A stretch of DNA of 64,000 nucleotides from Emydura subglobosa. Taxonomy: Eukaryota; Chordata; Testudines; Chelidae. Shown here piece by piece: positions 11,836 to 23,744 of the stretch; position 1 is the stretch's first letter, and each line of letters opens with the position of its first letter. Location: contig ML680098.1 in the NCBI GenBank assembly GCA_007922225.1, positions 3,410,001 through 3,474,000 on the forward strand, given 5' to 3'. The position numbers were made by a program, and so were the translations under genes. The notes beneath the pieces are model-generated. The model had not been told where the DNA came from, did not search any database, and was given only the letters and a program-made list of their open reading frames with translations.

Positions 11836-14091
11836 CATGCAGAAAGGTTATAGAAAGCAGTGTAAGGTACTGTTTTTATTTGTTTTTTGTAGTGCTGAGC
11901 AGCCAGGGAAATTGTTGCCTGGCGAAAGCTTCAATAACAGCTCCATCAGAAAATAAAAAATGTTGTCCTCTTCCTCTTTATTTTGTCTGTCTTGTATTAT
12001 CATTTATTTACCTCCGTCTACATCCTCAAAGTCTTTGTGTGATTTGTCCACATTTTTACACCCCTCTTCCCCCAAAATCAACTGTGATTTGAAAAGAAAT
12101 GGTGGTGATACTAAAACGTTCAATGTGTTGGGACTGAGAAGTGTCTATTTCCATGGAACACTGGCAATTTAAAATGATGCAACTGTCACATGGGGGAATG
12201 GCATGTGTTATTTTTTCTCCTCCATTCACTGAGGTACATTTGGCAGCAAAAAAAGAGTTCAAAGGACTACCTTCCACTTAAATTCTTCCTCTTTCGCCCC
12301 TGGAGCAATCCATAACTACTTGCTCCACTGTAAATAAAAAAAACAGCAGTTGATAAAGAAACATAAAACCCTCAAAATGTGTAGAAAAGGAGGTAGTTTT
12401 CCTTCCTCTAGTCTTTACTAAGCATTCCTCATTAAAGCAAAAGTACCACTGGAGTCAATAGGTCTAAGTAAAGAGTGTTGATTAAGACCAAGGAGTACAA
12501 TTAAGTTGCACTATCAGTCACAGGAGTTACATGTGTATCAAAAAGAGAATATATCCCGAAACGTGTCTGTCTAGCTTTCCAGGCACTGGATTAGAGCAAT
12601 GCAAATATTGAAGCTACTTACAGTTGGCTTCTATTAAATATGGTACTTACTGAATGAGCTTATAAATGCTGAGCAGAATGTTTTGGAGAAAACTTGTTGA
12701 GACCATTGCTGATTACTTGGTGCAGTTACTTTTCCTAAGTGCATGAGGCAATGGTATTAGATGAAGGTCATAGCTTGGTATAAAATGTGATTACTTGTCT
12801 ATTCTAATCTTCTGCAGGTAATATTTTTAACTGTAGCTCTTTAAGTGGGTTGCCTGCTCTCAAGATATTTAGGTCAAGGTCTATTTATAAGAATTGCTGC
12901 AAAGACATTGAGACTTCCAGTTGAAAAGGGTATTCACAATTGAAGTGAAAGTTCATTAATGACTGCAGTAAATTTGATTTTAAAGGAACACCATCAAAAT
13001 AAGCATTATCATACACTTCAAAAAGAAAGCCAGTGATAAATTATATTGCTAAAGATGAAAGACATTATAAAATCTCCTATCTGAAGTTTTCACCATTTAT
13101 AATGTAAGCTTACTTCTTGTAATTCATCTGTAGGACAGTGAAACGAAGCTATTCATTTTCCACATTCTCCTTCTCTTCGATTTCAGTTGTTTCTTATTTA
13201 AGCACAATGCTGTTGTCTTCAGGTTTCCAACACTGTGGTAAAGTATAATTAATTTTTTTCATTAAAATTTTAAAAAATATAATTGAGTCTATTCAGACCA
13301 AGTTTTGAAAATGCCCCTTTTCCTTTTTGGTGTTTTTAACAAAAGTTTGAGCATCGCCTTTTAAAATGTTTGCATTTAATAGATGACTAATCAGTGTGAG
13401 CCAAAAGAGATTATCATTTGTTGATGCCCATTTTAGTTATGATCTCTGAACTCTTCAAAATACTTCAATCAAAATTCCCCAGAAACATTCTTTGTTGTAA
13501 CTTATACAAAATATCTGTGTTTATGTAATTTCTCCATAGTTGTCATTCATGTAATGTTAGAGGGGGGAAGCTTTCTTCGATTAATTTATCTGAAAAACTT
13601 TAATTAGAGCCCGCCAGACAATTTATGTTATTCAGTTCCTACTAACAGGACCAACAGAGAGAGTCCGATAATAAAATCACTATAGCACTTTTGGTGAAAA
13701 TTCTCCAGCATCTTTCATCATCAGTGTGATGCTGAATAGGGGGTAACAAAAGTGATAATTCAATTAGAAAATAAAGCGCCCATATGTTAAATGTGCAGTG
13801 AGAGTTGAGACAATCTTAGTACAGCACCAACTGGCCTGGCTTTGGGAAGAAAGGCTTCTTTCAGCTGACAGACTAGAACAGAATTTTCAATTGTTTGTAA
13901 TTTACATCCAAGTGATTTGTTCCCTTTAACCAAAGCATCATTAAACTGGTTAAATCTGTCGAAGTTGAAAGAAAAAGACTGTCAAAGAAAAACACAGTTT
14001 TTCTGTATGTCCATCTTGACAAATTATTGATTCTCAAGTTCCTTTTGCTGATATTATCATGCTACTCCAGATTCTTCTTACTAAGGCTATG
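11836..14091. other. Unique-looking AT-rich intronic DNA, possible conserved non-coding sequence
   Basis: No transposon is recognised. The interval contains several homeodomain-like TAATTA/ATTAAT sites, densest around 13560-13670. No coding frame with family motifs was seen. Confidence 0.45.
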
Positions 14092-14383
14092 TCTACGCTA
14101 CTGTCTATGTCAGCAAAATTTATGTTGCTCAGGAGTGTGAATATTCCACCCACCGAGTTACATAAGTAACTCTAACGTAAGCGCTAGTATGTGCAGCGCT
14201 ATGTCAGCTTGAGAGCTTCTCCCACGACATAGCTGACACTGCTCATAGCGGTGGGTTTTTTTTATACCGACGGGAAAGATCTCTCCATTCGGCGTACAGC
14301 ATCTTCACTAGATGTGCTTCGATGGTACAGTGGTATCAGTACAGCTGCTCTGCTGCAGCACTGCATGTGTAGATATGGCTTTA
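14092..14383. mobile_element. TIR element (MITE-like, 'GGCTATGTCTAC' ends)
   Basis: The left end TAAGGCTATGTCTACGCT is largely the reverse complement of the right end GTGTAGATATGGCTTTA. Internal blocks 'GACATAGC', 'TACCGACGGGA' and 'AGTACAGCTGCTCTGCTGCA' fit a non-autonomous family that I recall as frequent in turtles. There is no transposase. A fragment of it is at 2525-2612 and a related one at 47742-47900. The outermost TAA/TTA could be a 3 bp Harbinger-type target site, but this is not proven. Confidence 0.65.
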
Positions 14384-14500
14384 GAGGCAGAGACCATCTT
14401 TTTTGTGTGGTGTTAGTACAGCACCAACTACAATGGGATCCAGGTTCATGAATGGTATTCTTAGGCACTACCTCAATACAAATAATAAATGATGATAATA
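14384..14500 (+). mobile_element. L2-type LINE 3' tail
   Basis: 'GAGGCAGAGACCATCTTTTT', 'TAGTACAGCACCAACTACAA', 'TGGGATCCAGGTTCATGAAT' and a final 'AATACAAATAATAAATGATG' tail follow the L2 3' UTR order seen at 6870-6990. It directly abuts the TIR element, which probably inserted into it or beside it. Confidence 0.68.
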
Positions 14501-16337
14501 TAACAGCTGATTATTTTCTCCCTTCCTGTGGTCAACAACATTTTGTATAGGTATGTACAGGCATTTCCTTTGAGTACTGAAGTGAAGTGTGCGTCATAAT
14601 TTTGATGTCAGAATGTCCATTCATTTCTAAAATCAGCCAATAAATTCATGCTTTGTGTTGAGCACTTTGGGGTGGTAGAGTGGAAGACATTATGCCAGTG
14701 TGTGATGATATTATAGTCTCTTCTCCTTTTGTCCTTTGTCCAAGACCTCTCTAATGGTTGGGGCTACTTTGGAATTTATTAAATGAATAATATACATTGC
14801 CGTATGGCAGCAATTAATTTTGGTGTCTATTTTTCTAACTCTTTTTTAAGAATTAAAAATAATAGAACCATCATCCTGAAAGTACTTTGATATCAATTAA
14901 TTTTAAATGAATTTTTGTGAAATTCAGTACCAGTTCAGTGAAGGTTTATATTGAGCATCCCTCTTGGCATCTTGCATTTGTAGCTTAATGTTGCAGCAAG
15001 TAGAAAGTTAACACTTTGTAATAAGTGGGAAATTATTTTTGCTACATGTCCTCTGATATGCACTGTGATCATACTAATCATGGTATTTTTGTAGGCGGTT
15101 ACACTATCTGGGAATTCCAGCAGCAATTAATATCAATTTACACTGTAATATACTATATACCAAGTTAATTAGTCACACTAGAAATCTAAGTAGTTTTATG
15201 ATTCCTTAGCAGCCGAAGCTGTTTACTCGATGATGGTGTTTGTTTTTGTTTTAATATATTAGGTATGAGTGGATTTGTTTTGCCTAGTTTTGAACCCACT
15301 CAAATATTGTGGGTTCAGAATTCTACCTCAGACATTAATATCTGAGAATTCTGTTTTGGAGGACCTGGAATGGGAAGCCGAGGTAGAGAGAAATGTTCAG
15401 TGAAAAATATAATAGAGAGTAGACAGAACAGAAAACATATAAAACTGTGACTAAAAGAACAGAGAAAGAAAGAGATATTCCAATTAAAAATGAATACCAC
15501 ATATACACTGTACTGTCTAGAGAGAACCACTTGTGCTAGTTACTGTAGAGGGATTCTGCCCCTACCACAGGCTTTCCATAAGCTGGGAAAACGTAGTTTT
15601 AATTGAATCACCATAAACAAAAATGCAAAAACCATGATTGCTAGTTACAAATGGGGGAAAAGACTTGTAAACACAGAAAATCATTTGAGATTAGGTTGAA
15701 GCATTTTGTGTGAGTTTTAAATTTTTGTTTAAAAATAAAATAAAAGTAAATTTGTGGATAACGGTAGGTTTTGTTTGTTTATTTGCGTTTTGTTTTTTGA
15801 AGGAGGGCACTTTACATTTATTTTTTTAATGTGTTTGTGAATGGTCTGGATTAGAGCTCTGGGAATTGAACAGAAAACATAGGAAGTGTAACACTGCCAG
15901 CTTCTCCATACAGCTGCTGCAAGAATATAGGGGAGACTAACTCCAATAGTGAAAGGTTATTTCAACCTCCATACTCCTACAGAACATGTGTTCCCTGACA
16001 AGAATGTTAGCAATGGGGAAAGGAAACTAGTGCCAGTTGTGGTATAAGTTGAGATGATGGACATGGGTCCATTGGGAAATGCATTGCAAATCACCACCAA
16101 ACAGCGTTGTATGGTAATGACTTTTGTTCACTAGTGATATTAGTTTCAGACTCGTCACCTGCAAGCTAAAGGCTACAAATCTCATCACTAATTCCATTAT
16201 CTATCCAGTCTTCCGGTAAAGAATGTGCAATTGGATTAAGAAACATACACTTCCTAGTGCCATGGAATATGTGGCATTACAACGCTCAAACATTTTATTT
16301 TGTTGAAGTACTTTTATTTAAAAAAATGGTCAATAAA
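14501..16337. other. Intronic DNA, nothing recognised
   Basis: AT-rich sequence with short poly-A/T runs (for example around 15720-15840). No coding frame or repeat family assigned. Confidence 0.5.
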
Positions 16338-16530
16338 TTCTTACAACGTCCCTGTGAGGGACAGTGGGTTGGATGTAAATAGTAATTTCCCATTTTGTAG
16401 ATGGGGAAACAGAGAAAGAAAAAGAGAGAGAGAGAGAGACTCAGGGCCACCCAAGTAAGTCAGCAATGGCATAGTCAGATCTAGAATCCAAATCTCTAAC
16501 TTTCCAGTCCCCAATTCATTAGATTACAGT
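16338..16530 (-). mobile_element. MIR/CORE-type SINE with an internal (GA)n run
   Basis: Read on the minus strand this gives 'GAATTGGGGACTGGAAAGTT' then 'AGAGATTTGGATTCTAGATC', 'CATTGCTGACTTACTTGGGT' and 'TTCCCCATCTACAAAATGGG', matching MIR (box-B-like region, then '...CAGTTTCCCCATCTGTAAAATGGG'). A (GA)n tract at 16412-16440 has expanded inside the purine-rich part. Confidence 0.62.
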
Positions 16531-17370
16531 GATTCCAAATGTGCCCAGCTCCCTCAAAATGCAATAAGAGTAGGTGAAAGCAGAGCTCTTAAATTAGAAG
16601 GTATCCAAACTGGTCTAGGAGCTCTTGCAAATATTTCTCAGTTCCATTTGCCAGATTCTTGTAGCCATGTTTCCCATGTTACTTCTGGAAGCAGAGAGAA
16701 AGTTTCACTTCTTGGAATAAGACAGCAGTGCTGGAAGCAAATGTTTGGCCCTGTAATTAGAACTTGGACTTTTGCAGACGTATTGCCATGAGAATTCCTG
16801 GAGGTACTTAAATACATGAGCAGTAGCTTATACAACAGGAGCTCCTATTTTTCTAGCTGGCACGTGCCCAATTGAAGTCTTTGGGGCCTGGGGTATATCC
16901 ATTTTTCTAAAGCTTAACATTAATGTATCTCGCACAATCATATATATATTTTGTTATTATTAGTTAATATTTGTAAAGCACTTTGGATTATGCAAATGTT
17001 AGGCATTGTAGCAAATACTCATATATAAGTGTTTAGGTAGATTGACATGTAATGTGCATGTGTTTGAGAGAGATAATATGCACTTAAACATTCAGGAACA
17101 CAGTCTCTCACTCTTGCTCATATTAAGTAGTATCTTCCTAGTAATCCTTTTAGTTTCAATAGAGCTACTTGCCATATGAGGCACTACTCAGCATGAGTAA
17201 GCATGAGAGAGTAGGTCCCTCAGTGTTAGTCTGAATAATGCAATAATGTTGCTTTCCTATATATGCTAATTTTCTGAGAGAACATAGAACAGCTGGCACA
17301 TATAGACATACATACATACTTTATAATCTCTCTGTAGGATATTGCCCACTGTACAGTTTGGTTGAAACCA
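16531..17370. other. Intronic DNA, little recognised
   Basis: A short 'AATATTTGTAAAGCACTTTG' phrase near 16966-16985 resembles a SINE 3' end but is too short to assign. Otherwise nothing. Confidence 0.45.
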
Positions 17371-19855
17371 TAAAAACATAAGAATTGTCATATTGGGTCA
17401 GACCAATGGTCATCTAGCCCCGTATCCTGTCTTCCGATAGTAGCTGATGCCAGATGCTTCAGAGAGAATGAACAGAACAGAGTGCTTTATTGAATGATCC
17501 ACTCCCTGTCATCCGGTCCCAGCTTCTAACAGTCAGAGGTTTTGGGACACCCAGACCACGGGGTTGCATCCATGGCCATGTTGGATAATAGCCATTGGTG
17601 GACTTGTCCGCCATGAACTTATCTAATTTTTTTTTCAACCCAGTTATACTTTTGGCCTTCGCAGCAAACCCTAGCAAGGAGTTCTACAGGTTGACTGTGT
17701 TTTGTGTGAAGTTTTTCCTTATGTTTGTTTTAAATCTACTACCTATTTATTTAATTGAGTGATCCCTGGTTTGTGTGTTATGTGAAGGGGTAAATAACAC
17801 TTTTTTATTCACTTCCTCCATACCATTAATGATTCTGTAAATGTCTAATATATTTTCCCTCAGTTGTTATTTTTCCAAGATGAATAGTCCTGGTCTATTC
17901 AATCTGTCCTCATATGGAAGCTATTCCATATTCCTAATAATTTTTGTTGCCCTTCTCTGTACTTTCTCCAGTTCTAATATATCTTTTTGAGATGGGGCAA
18001 CCAGAACTGCATGCATTAGTTAAGGTGCGGGCATATAATTCAGTTATATAATGGCATTATGATATTTTCTGTTTTATTATCTATTCCTTTTCTAATGGTT
18101 CCTAACATTTTGTTAGCTTTTGGACTGTTGCTGCACATTGAGCAGATGTTTTCAGAGAACTCTCCACAATAACTCCAATCTATTTCATGGGTGGTAACAG
18201 CTAATTTAGACTCCACCATTCTGTATGTATTGTTGGGATTATATATTCCAATGTTCATTATTTTGCATTTATGAAGACTGAATTTCATCTGTCATTTTCT
18301 TGCCCAGTCACTCAGTTTTGTGAGATCCCTTTGTAACTCTTCACAGTCTGCTTTGGTCTCAACTATCCAAAGTAATTTTCTGTTGTCTGAAACTTTGCCA
18401 CCTCACTGTTTACCTGTTTTCCCATATCCTTTATGAATATGTTGAACAGCACAGGTGCCAGTGCAGATCCTTGGTGAGGCATGATTTCCCTTTAGAAAAT
18501 ACATGTTGACTCTTCCCCAATAAATCATATTTGTTTAAGTGTCTGATAATTCTGTTCTTTACTATAGTTTCTACAAATTAGACTGATAATGAGTTTAGGT
18601 ATACTGGCCTGTAATTGCCAGAATCTCATCTGGAGTCCTTTTTTAAAAAATCCAGTCATCTGGTATGGAAGCTGATTTAAGTGATAGGTTACATATCACA
18701 ATTAGTAGTTCTGCACATTCATATTTCAGTTCTTGCATAACTCTTGGGTGAAGACAATGTGGTCTTGATGACTTATTATTGTTTAATTTATCAATTTGTT
18801 CCAAAACCACCTCTACTGGGACAGTTCCTCAGATTTGTCACCTAAAAAGAATGGCTCACATGTTGGAATCCCTCTCACGTTCTCTGCAGTGAAGAATTCT
18901 TTTAGCTTCTCCATGATGGCTTTGTCTTCCTTGAGTGCTCCCTTAGCACCTTGATCATTCGGTGTCCTCACTGGTTGGTTGGCAGGCTTCCTGCTTCTGA
19001 CGTAGTTAAAAAAACCAAAACAATCTGTAAGGTTTTTTGTCTTTTGCTAGTTGTTCTTTGAATTCTTTTTTGGCCTGCCTAATTATACTTTTACACTTGA
19101 CTTGCCAGAATTTATGTTGCTTTCTGTTTTGCATAGTAGGATTTGACTTCCAGTTGTGAAAAGATCTCTCTCTTTTTTCCTAACTGCCTCTTTTGCTCTG
19201 TTGTTTAGTCATGATGTCATGCTTTTGGTCCTCTTACTGGTTTTGGTTTTTTTTTTTTTTTTTTTTTTTGGAGGGGGGAGTGGGTATACGTTTACTTTGA
19301 GCCTCTATTATGGCATTTTAAAAAAGTTTCCATGTAGCTTGCAGGCATTTCACTGTCATGACTGTTCCTTTTAATTTGCATTTAACTAGCCTCCTCATTT
19401 TTGTGTAATTCCCCTTTTTGAAGTTAAATGCTACTATGGTGGGTTTCGTTGTTGTTTCCTCCCCTCTAGGATGTTAAATTTAATTACATTATGATCGCTA
19501 TTACCAAGCAGTTCAAATATATTCACCTCTTGGGCCAGAGTTTGTGCTCCATTTAGGACTTAATCAAGAATTGCCTTTCCCCTGGAGGATTCCAGGACTA
19601 ACTGCTCTACAGTGCAGTCATTAATGGTGCCTAGAAGTTTTATCTCTGTGTCCCATCCTGAGGTGACTTGTCACCAGTCAATATGGGGATAGTTGAAATC
19701 CCCCATTATTATTACTGAGTTTCCTGTTTCTGTAGCCTTTCTGATCTCCCTGAGGATTTCACAACTGCTCTCACTATCCTGATCATTTGGTCAGAAGTAT
19801 ATTCCTACTGTTATAGTCTTATTCTTCGAGCATGGAATTTCAAAAGGACTCTAAA
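17371..19855 (-). mobile_element. CR1 LINE, 5'-truncated, antisense (ORF2 endonuclease/RT to 3' end)
   Basis: The largest CR1 copy here, about 2.5 kb, on the minus strand. Its 3' end is at low coordinates ('GGGTCAGACCAATGGTCATC'). The minus-strand frame at 18040-18288 reads 'MKFSLHKCKIMNIG', 'SKLAVTTHE' and 'KANKMLGTIRKGI', matching the CR1 RT thumb/C-terminal region. The frame at 17459-17677 continues with 'LKKKLDKFMADKSTNGYYP', the end of ORF2. Towards 19500-19850 the text fits the upstream endonuclease/RT part (for example the complement of 'GGGATAGTTGAAATCCCCCA'). Many stops and shifts make it non-functional. A stretch of RT seems to be missing near 18480, and a 23-base T run sits at 19247-19269. 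Confidence 0.9.
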
Positions 19856-22800
19856 GTGAAGAGAAGCAATTCTGATTCATCTTGTCTGAGAGTGCAACAA
19901 TATTGCTATATAAAAGTATTTCTTATTGCGTGCACATGTTTATCAATAAATTATTACATTTTCACAGTTTTTAAAGGTATTTAGTTTTATAGAAAATGAC
20001 ATTTAAAAACTAATAAAATAAGCCATCCTCCTCCATTAGTAAACTGTTACATATTACTGTCTCTCTCACACACACACACACACCACACACACAGACACAC
20101 ACACACAGAGTCTGATTTAAATAAGTCAGTGGACTATTCTTCTGATTGGTGGAACATTTGAAGGTACAAACAATACCATTGTTTTCATCAGCCAAATATG
20201 CAAATTGAAGTATAAGAGATCTCAAAGAGGCTTAGGCCTTTTCCTGGATAGTGGATGAAGCTCTTTTTTGTCTGCAACCATTGTAATGAAATTGTGTTAC
20301 TTTGTGCCATAGTGAAACTAACATAATATTCACCCAGTTAAGTTATAATGCAGTCCAAAATATGAAATGGCAGCTTAATGCCATTTTAAAGAAGGCAAAA
20401 TTTTCCATTGAAGCCAGTGTTATTTCATATTGTTATTAATCAGTGGAGTCTTTGCTTGCACTGCCTGCAGGATTGAGCCCTATGTCTGCTGCTTCTTTTG
20501 CCATTATCTGTGTATTTCTTCCAAGTCTAGTGACATTGTTGCCAAGTGTCAGGAGCCAGTTGAGATAAAGTCTTCCAGAGAGGGACATCTGTCTGTTTAA
20601 ATTGGCAGGGAATGCCTGATTGACATCTGGCTATCGTCATTTTCTTCCGCTGTTAAACTGGTTTATTTACTAGTCTTATGGTAAATGCTTGTCAGACCTG
20701 CGGTATGGGACATGCCTTTGTGGGATATGCCAGAATACTAGCGGATGCCAAATGCCACACATTATTAGGAATACTCCTCTCCATGTGTTTTCTGCAAACC
20801 TAGAGTTCTGTACAAAAGAATACAGCTATCCCTGAGAGGAACAGCACATACACAATAGACTACTTGGTTAAAAATAGAGTTATGTCTCAGAAGTGTAAAT
20901 TCAGTATGGTCTGAAATACCCTGTGAAACAAGTATTTGTCTGCAAGAAGACCCATGCCCTGTTCATATTTCTTTTGAGTCAAGAAAAAATATTACACGTC
21001 TTCCATTTGAAATGTTTGCTTTATATCTTGACTTGATTCCATCCATTAAGCCTTGTATGTTGGTAAACCCCTCCTGCAAACACTCTGAAACACATGTATA
21101 CTGGGTACCTAAACCATGTATGTTCAGGCAGGGATCCCCATACAGCTTTCAAAAGTGAATATTGCTTGAAAGTTCTTCTCATTTGTATTAAGAATTTGTA
21201 TGAGAATAGACTATCTGCTTTAAGGGTCTGAGCTAAAGTCTGTTGAACTCATCAGAAATACTCCTGTTCGCTTCAGTGGGCTTTGGATCAGGCCTTCAAT
21301 ATAGCTGTTAACTTTAAGAATGGGGAGATTTTTGGCAGTTTTGGGGGGTATTTTAGGGGGCAGTATTTAACATCTGTATTCAGTCCAAATAGAATGTCTC
21401 AAGCTATAGTGCAATGTACAATTCAGATCACCCATGCACTCCCACCCGTGCTCTTTATTAGTGACTGCACTTTTTTTTTTAGTTCATATGCTTGCTTGCG
21501 CTGTCAGTTCTGTAACTAGTTCAACTGTCCCCATCTCTGCTGAGTAGTTATAAGCTAGAAGCATTGCCTCTTGTTAGTGAATGACAAGGAAGCACTGTCT
21601 CTGAAAGGGTCATCTGGACGTAGCTCGTGAGGGATGGACCAGTGGCAAGGAACTGGAAACTGGAATTTTAGTGACTTTTAGAATCATCTAAAACCCTGAA
21701 AGTCTCTCAGGCAGAGGGAAAGGGGTGTGTGTGTATGAGGTCAAGAGTGTGTCTGTGTGGAATGCAGACATGGAAAAATATATTGAAAGAGAATGAGAGA
21801 AAAGGAGAATAGATGGTGACAGGAAAGGGGTCAGTGGAAGAGGAAATGGAAGACAGGCTACCCTCTCTCTTTCTAGTTTTTGGGGGCAAAATTTAAGCCT
21901 CTGAGTGTTAACTACATATGTTGTCAAATGCTGGAGAGTGTCATGAGGTGCAATGTATATCAAAGGATGGCATTTTCCAGCATAGAGCAAAAATCTGTTC
22001 TACTCCTTGCTCCTAAAGATTTGATGGGGGACCAGATGAGGAAGATGATGAGTTTGTGTGTTGCCTAACTGTTAGATACCAGTTGGCAGACACTTTAGCA
22101 TGTAGACAGGATATTTGAGAAACAAATAAAGTTTTCTCAGATAATACCTTTAGATACAAGGTGGCAAATCAACAACAAATTTAAACATTTATCAGGCAGC
22201 TGGACAATACACACACACTCATGAAGCATGGATGCAATTTCATTCACATCATGGAAAGTGATAATTTCCCTGCATTATGCATTAATTGTCTTACTATGCT
22301 GTGATACTATATTTGAGTGCAGGACAATGAGCACAAACTGCTAATTTGCTCCCTGGTTTGTTACCTGTTAGTGAGAATGTTTAGAGGATTTTTTATTTCC
22401 CATCCCCAACAGCGTCTTCGAAGTGTTTTCTTTTGGAACAAAGAAGTAAACATTTTAAAAAGGTGATTCTTAATTAGCCCTTTTGCAAAACGGAAACTTA
22501 CAAAAGACGAGGTCTCTTTGCTAATTACTAAACCAGCCTGCCCCCTGAGAGGAAGATGAATTTCCAGGTGGATAATGTTTAAATTCAGTAAGCAGCTGCA
22601 TACAGAAATGAACTTGAGCCAGTAAAAAAAAAAATAAACCATTTCCTGTAGAATTGGTTATTACTTAAAATGTTGTGTTATCAAGTAATCATTTGCAGTC
22701 AAGTGGATATCAGCCAAAATCAATTCTACAGTAGCCGCAGTAGCAGAAAGCTCACCTGATTTTGAAAATGCTCTTAGATTTAGGCAGTTTTTTCTACTTT

Positions 22801-23181
22801 TCGATAAGCACATTCAGGTGTGTTAGATGATATAATCAGAACTGTGAGACTATCCCTGTGTTTTCTCACAGACCCACATATTTGCTAGCAGAAAACGAAC
22901 GTGATTCTGTAACACAGCTGTAACATAGTTTAAAAACTGCATATGTGAACAAAATTTGTACTACCCACTTTTAAACAGTGTGTGGTATAATCTGGAAATT
23001 TTCAACGGTATCATCTTTAAAATCAAAATAGAATTTAAAATAGCTATTATGCAAATTACAATATTACTTGTCTACTCCTCTTTCTCCTTCCATCCACCCA
23101 GCTAATATCCTGGAAAGTCATGGATCTAGAATATGTGATTCACAAAGGGAGTTAGGTGTTGCAATGCTGAGCGTCATGGAT
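19856..23181. other. Intronic DNA, mostly unassigned
   Basis: Contains the CA microsatellite, a GTGTGTGTGTATGAG stretch near 21726, and a fragment 'CTTCAGTGGGCTTTGGATCA' at 21271-21290 belonging to a recurrent repeat motif. Regions such as 20500-20720 and 22240-22700 look unique and could be conserved non-coding DNA. No coding frame is convincing. Confidence 0.45.
20067..20107. repeat. (CA)n microsatellite
   Basis: About 41 bp of CA repeats with one ACCA and one AGAC interruption. Likely length-polymorphic. Confidence 0.92.
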
Positions 23182-23515
23182 TAGGGTGACCATATTTTTC
23201 CAAAGGGGCCAGCCCGGGCCCTCTCACCCTCACCCACCACACCCACATGCGGGCCTGGCCTGAGCTACCTGCCCGGGGCCAGGCCAACCCAAGCTACTCA
23301 TCCCTGCCATCCGCCCATGTGTGTCCAAGCCGGCCTGAGTCCTCCTAGCCACGTGGATCTGGCATCACTGTTCACCCCCTGCTCATTCCCTTGATGATCA
23401 GTTGGCAAGATCAAGCAGGACAAATGCCAAGTTTTGCCAAAAAAAAGTCAGGATGGCCGAGACAGGGCTTAAAAAAGGGACTGCCCTGGCCATAATGGGA
23501 TGTATGGTCACCCTA
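23182..23515. mobile_element. hAT-like non-autonomous TIR element (334 bp)
   Basis: The ends TAGGGTGACCATA and TATGGTCACCCTA are perfect inverted repeats of 13 bp. GTCATGG occurs on both sides (23173-23179 and 23516-23522), which suggests a 7-8 bp target duplication. The inside is GC-rich on the left and ends with 'GGGACTGCCCTGGCCATAAT'. I recognise the family as widespread in amniotes but do not assign a name. No transposase. Confidence 0.75.
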
Positions 23516-23622
23516 GTCATGGTGCCCAACTTTTAGGTGTCTAGACAATCACAGGAGCGAACACTGCAAGCCACAAAGCCAAGTTAGGCCAAACAATGCA
23601 TGGGGAGGGATAGATGCGTAAA

Positions 23623-23735
23623 GGTATGTTTACATTACACACTCGTTTTGGAGGGTTGTAGCACATACTCTACATGCCCCCCACCACACGGATGTAAATA
23701 GCAGGGTAGATGATGAGGCACTGCTTAGGCGAGAA
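23623..23735. repeat. TIR-element fragment ('GGTATGTTTACATTACACAC')
   Basis: This begins with a TIR-like GGTATGTTTACATTACACAC and includes 'CGGATGTAAATAGCAGGGTA' and 'GATGATGAGGCACTGCTTAG'. The element at 38846-39289 has the matching order (TCTACACTGCACAC... ATGATGAGGCAATGCTTATG). It is a partial copy of that family lacking the right end. Confidence 0.55.
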
Positions 23736-23744
23736 GTGTAAAGA

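Noticed and set aside
20067..20107. CRISPR-like regular repeat
   Set aside because: It is a plain CA dinucleotide microsatellite in a vertebrate genome.
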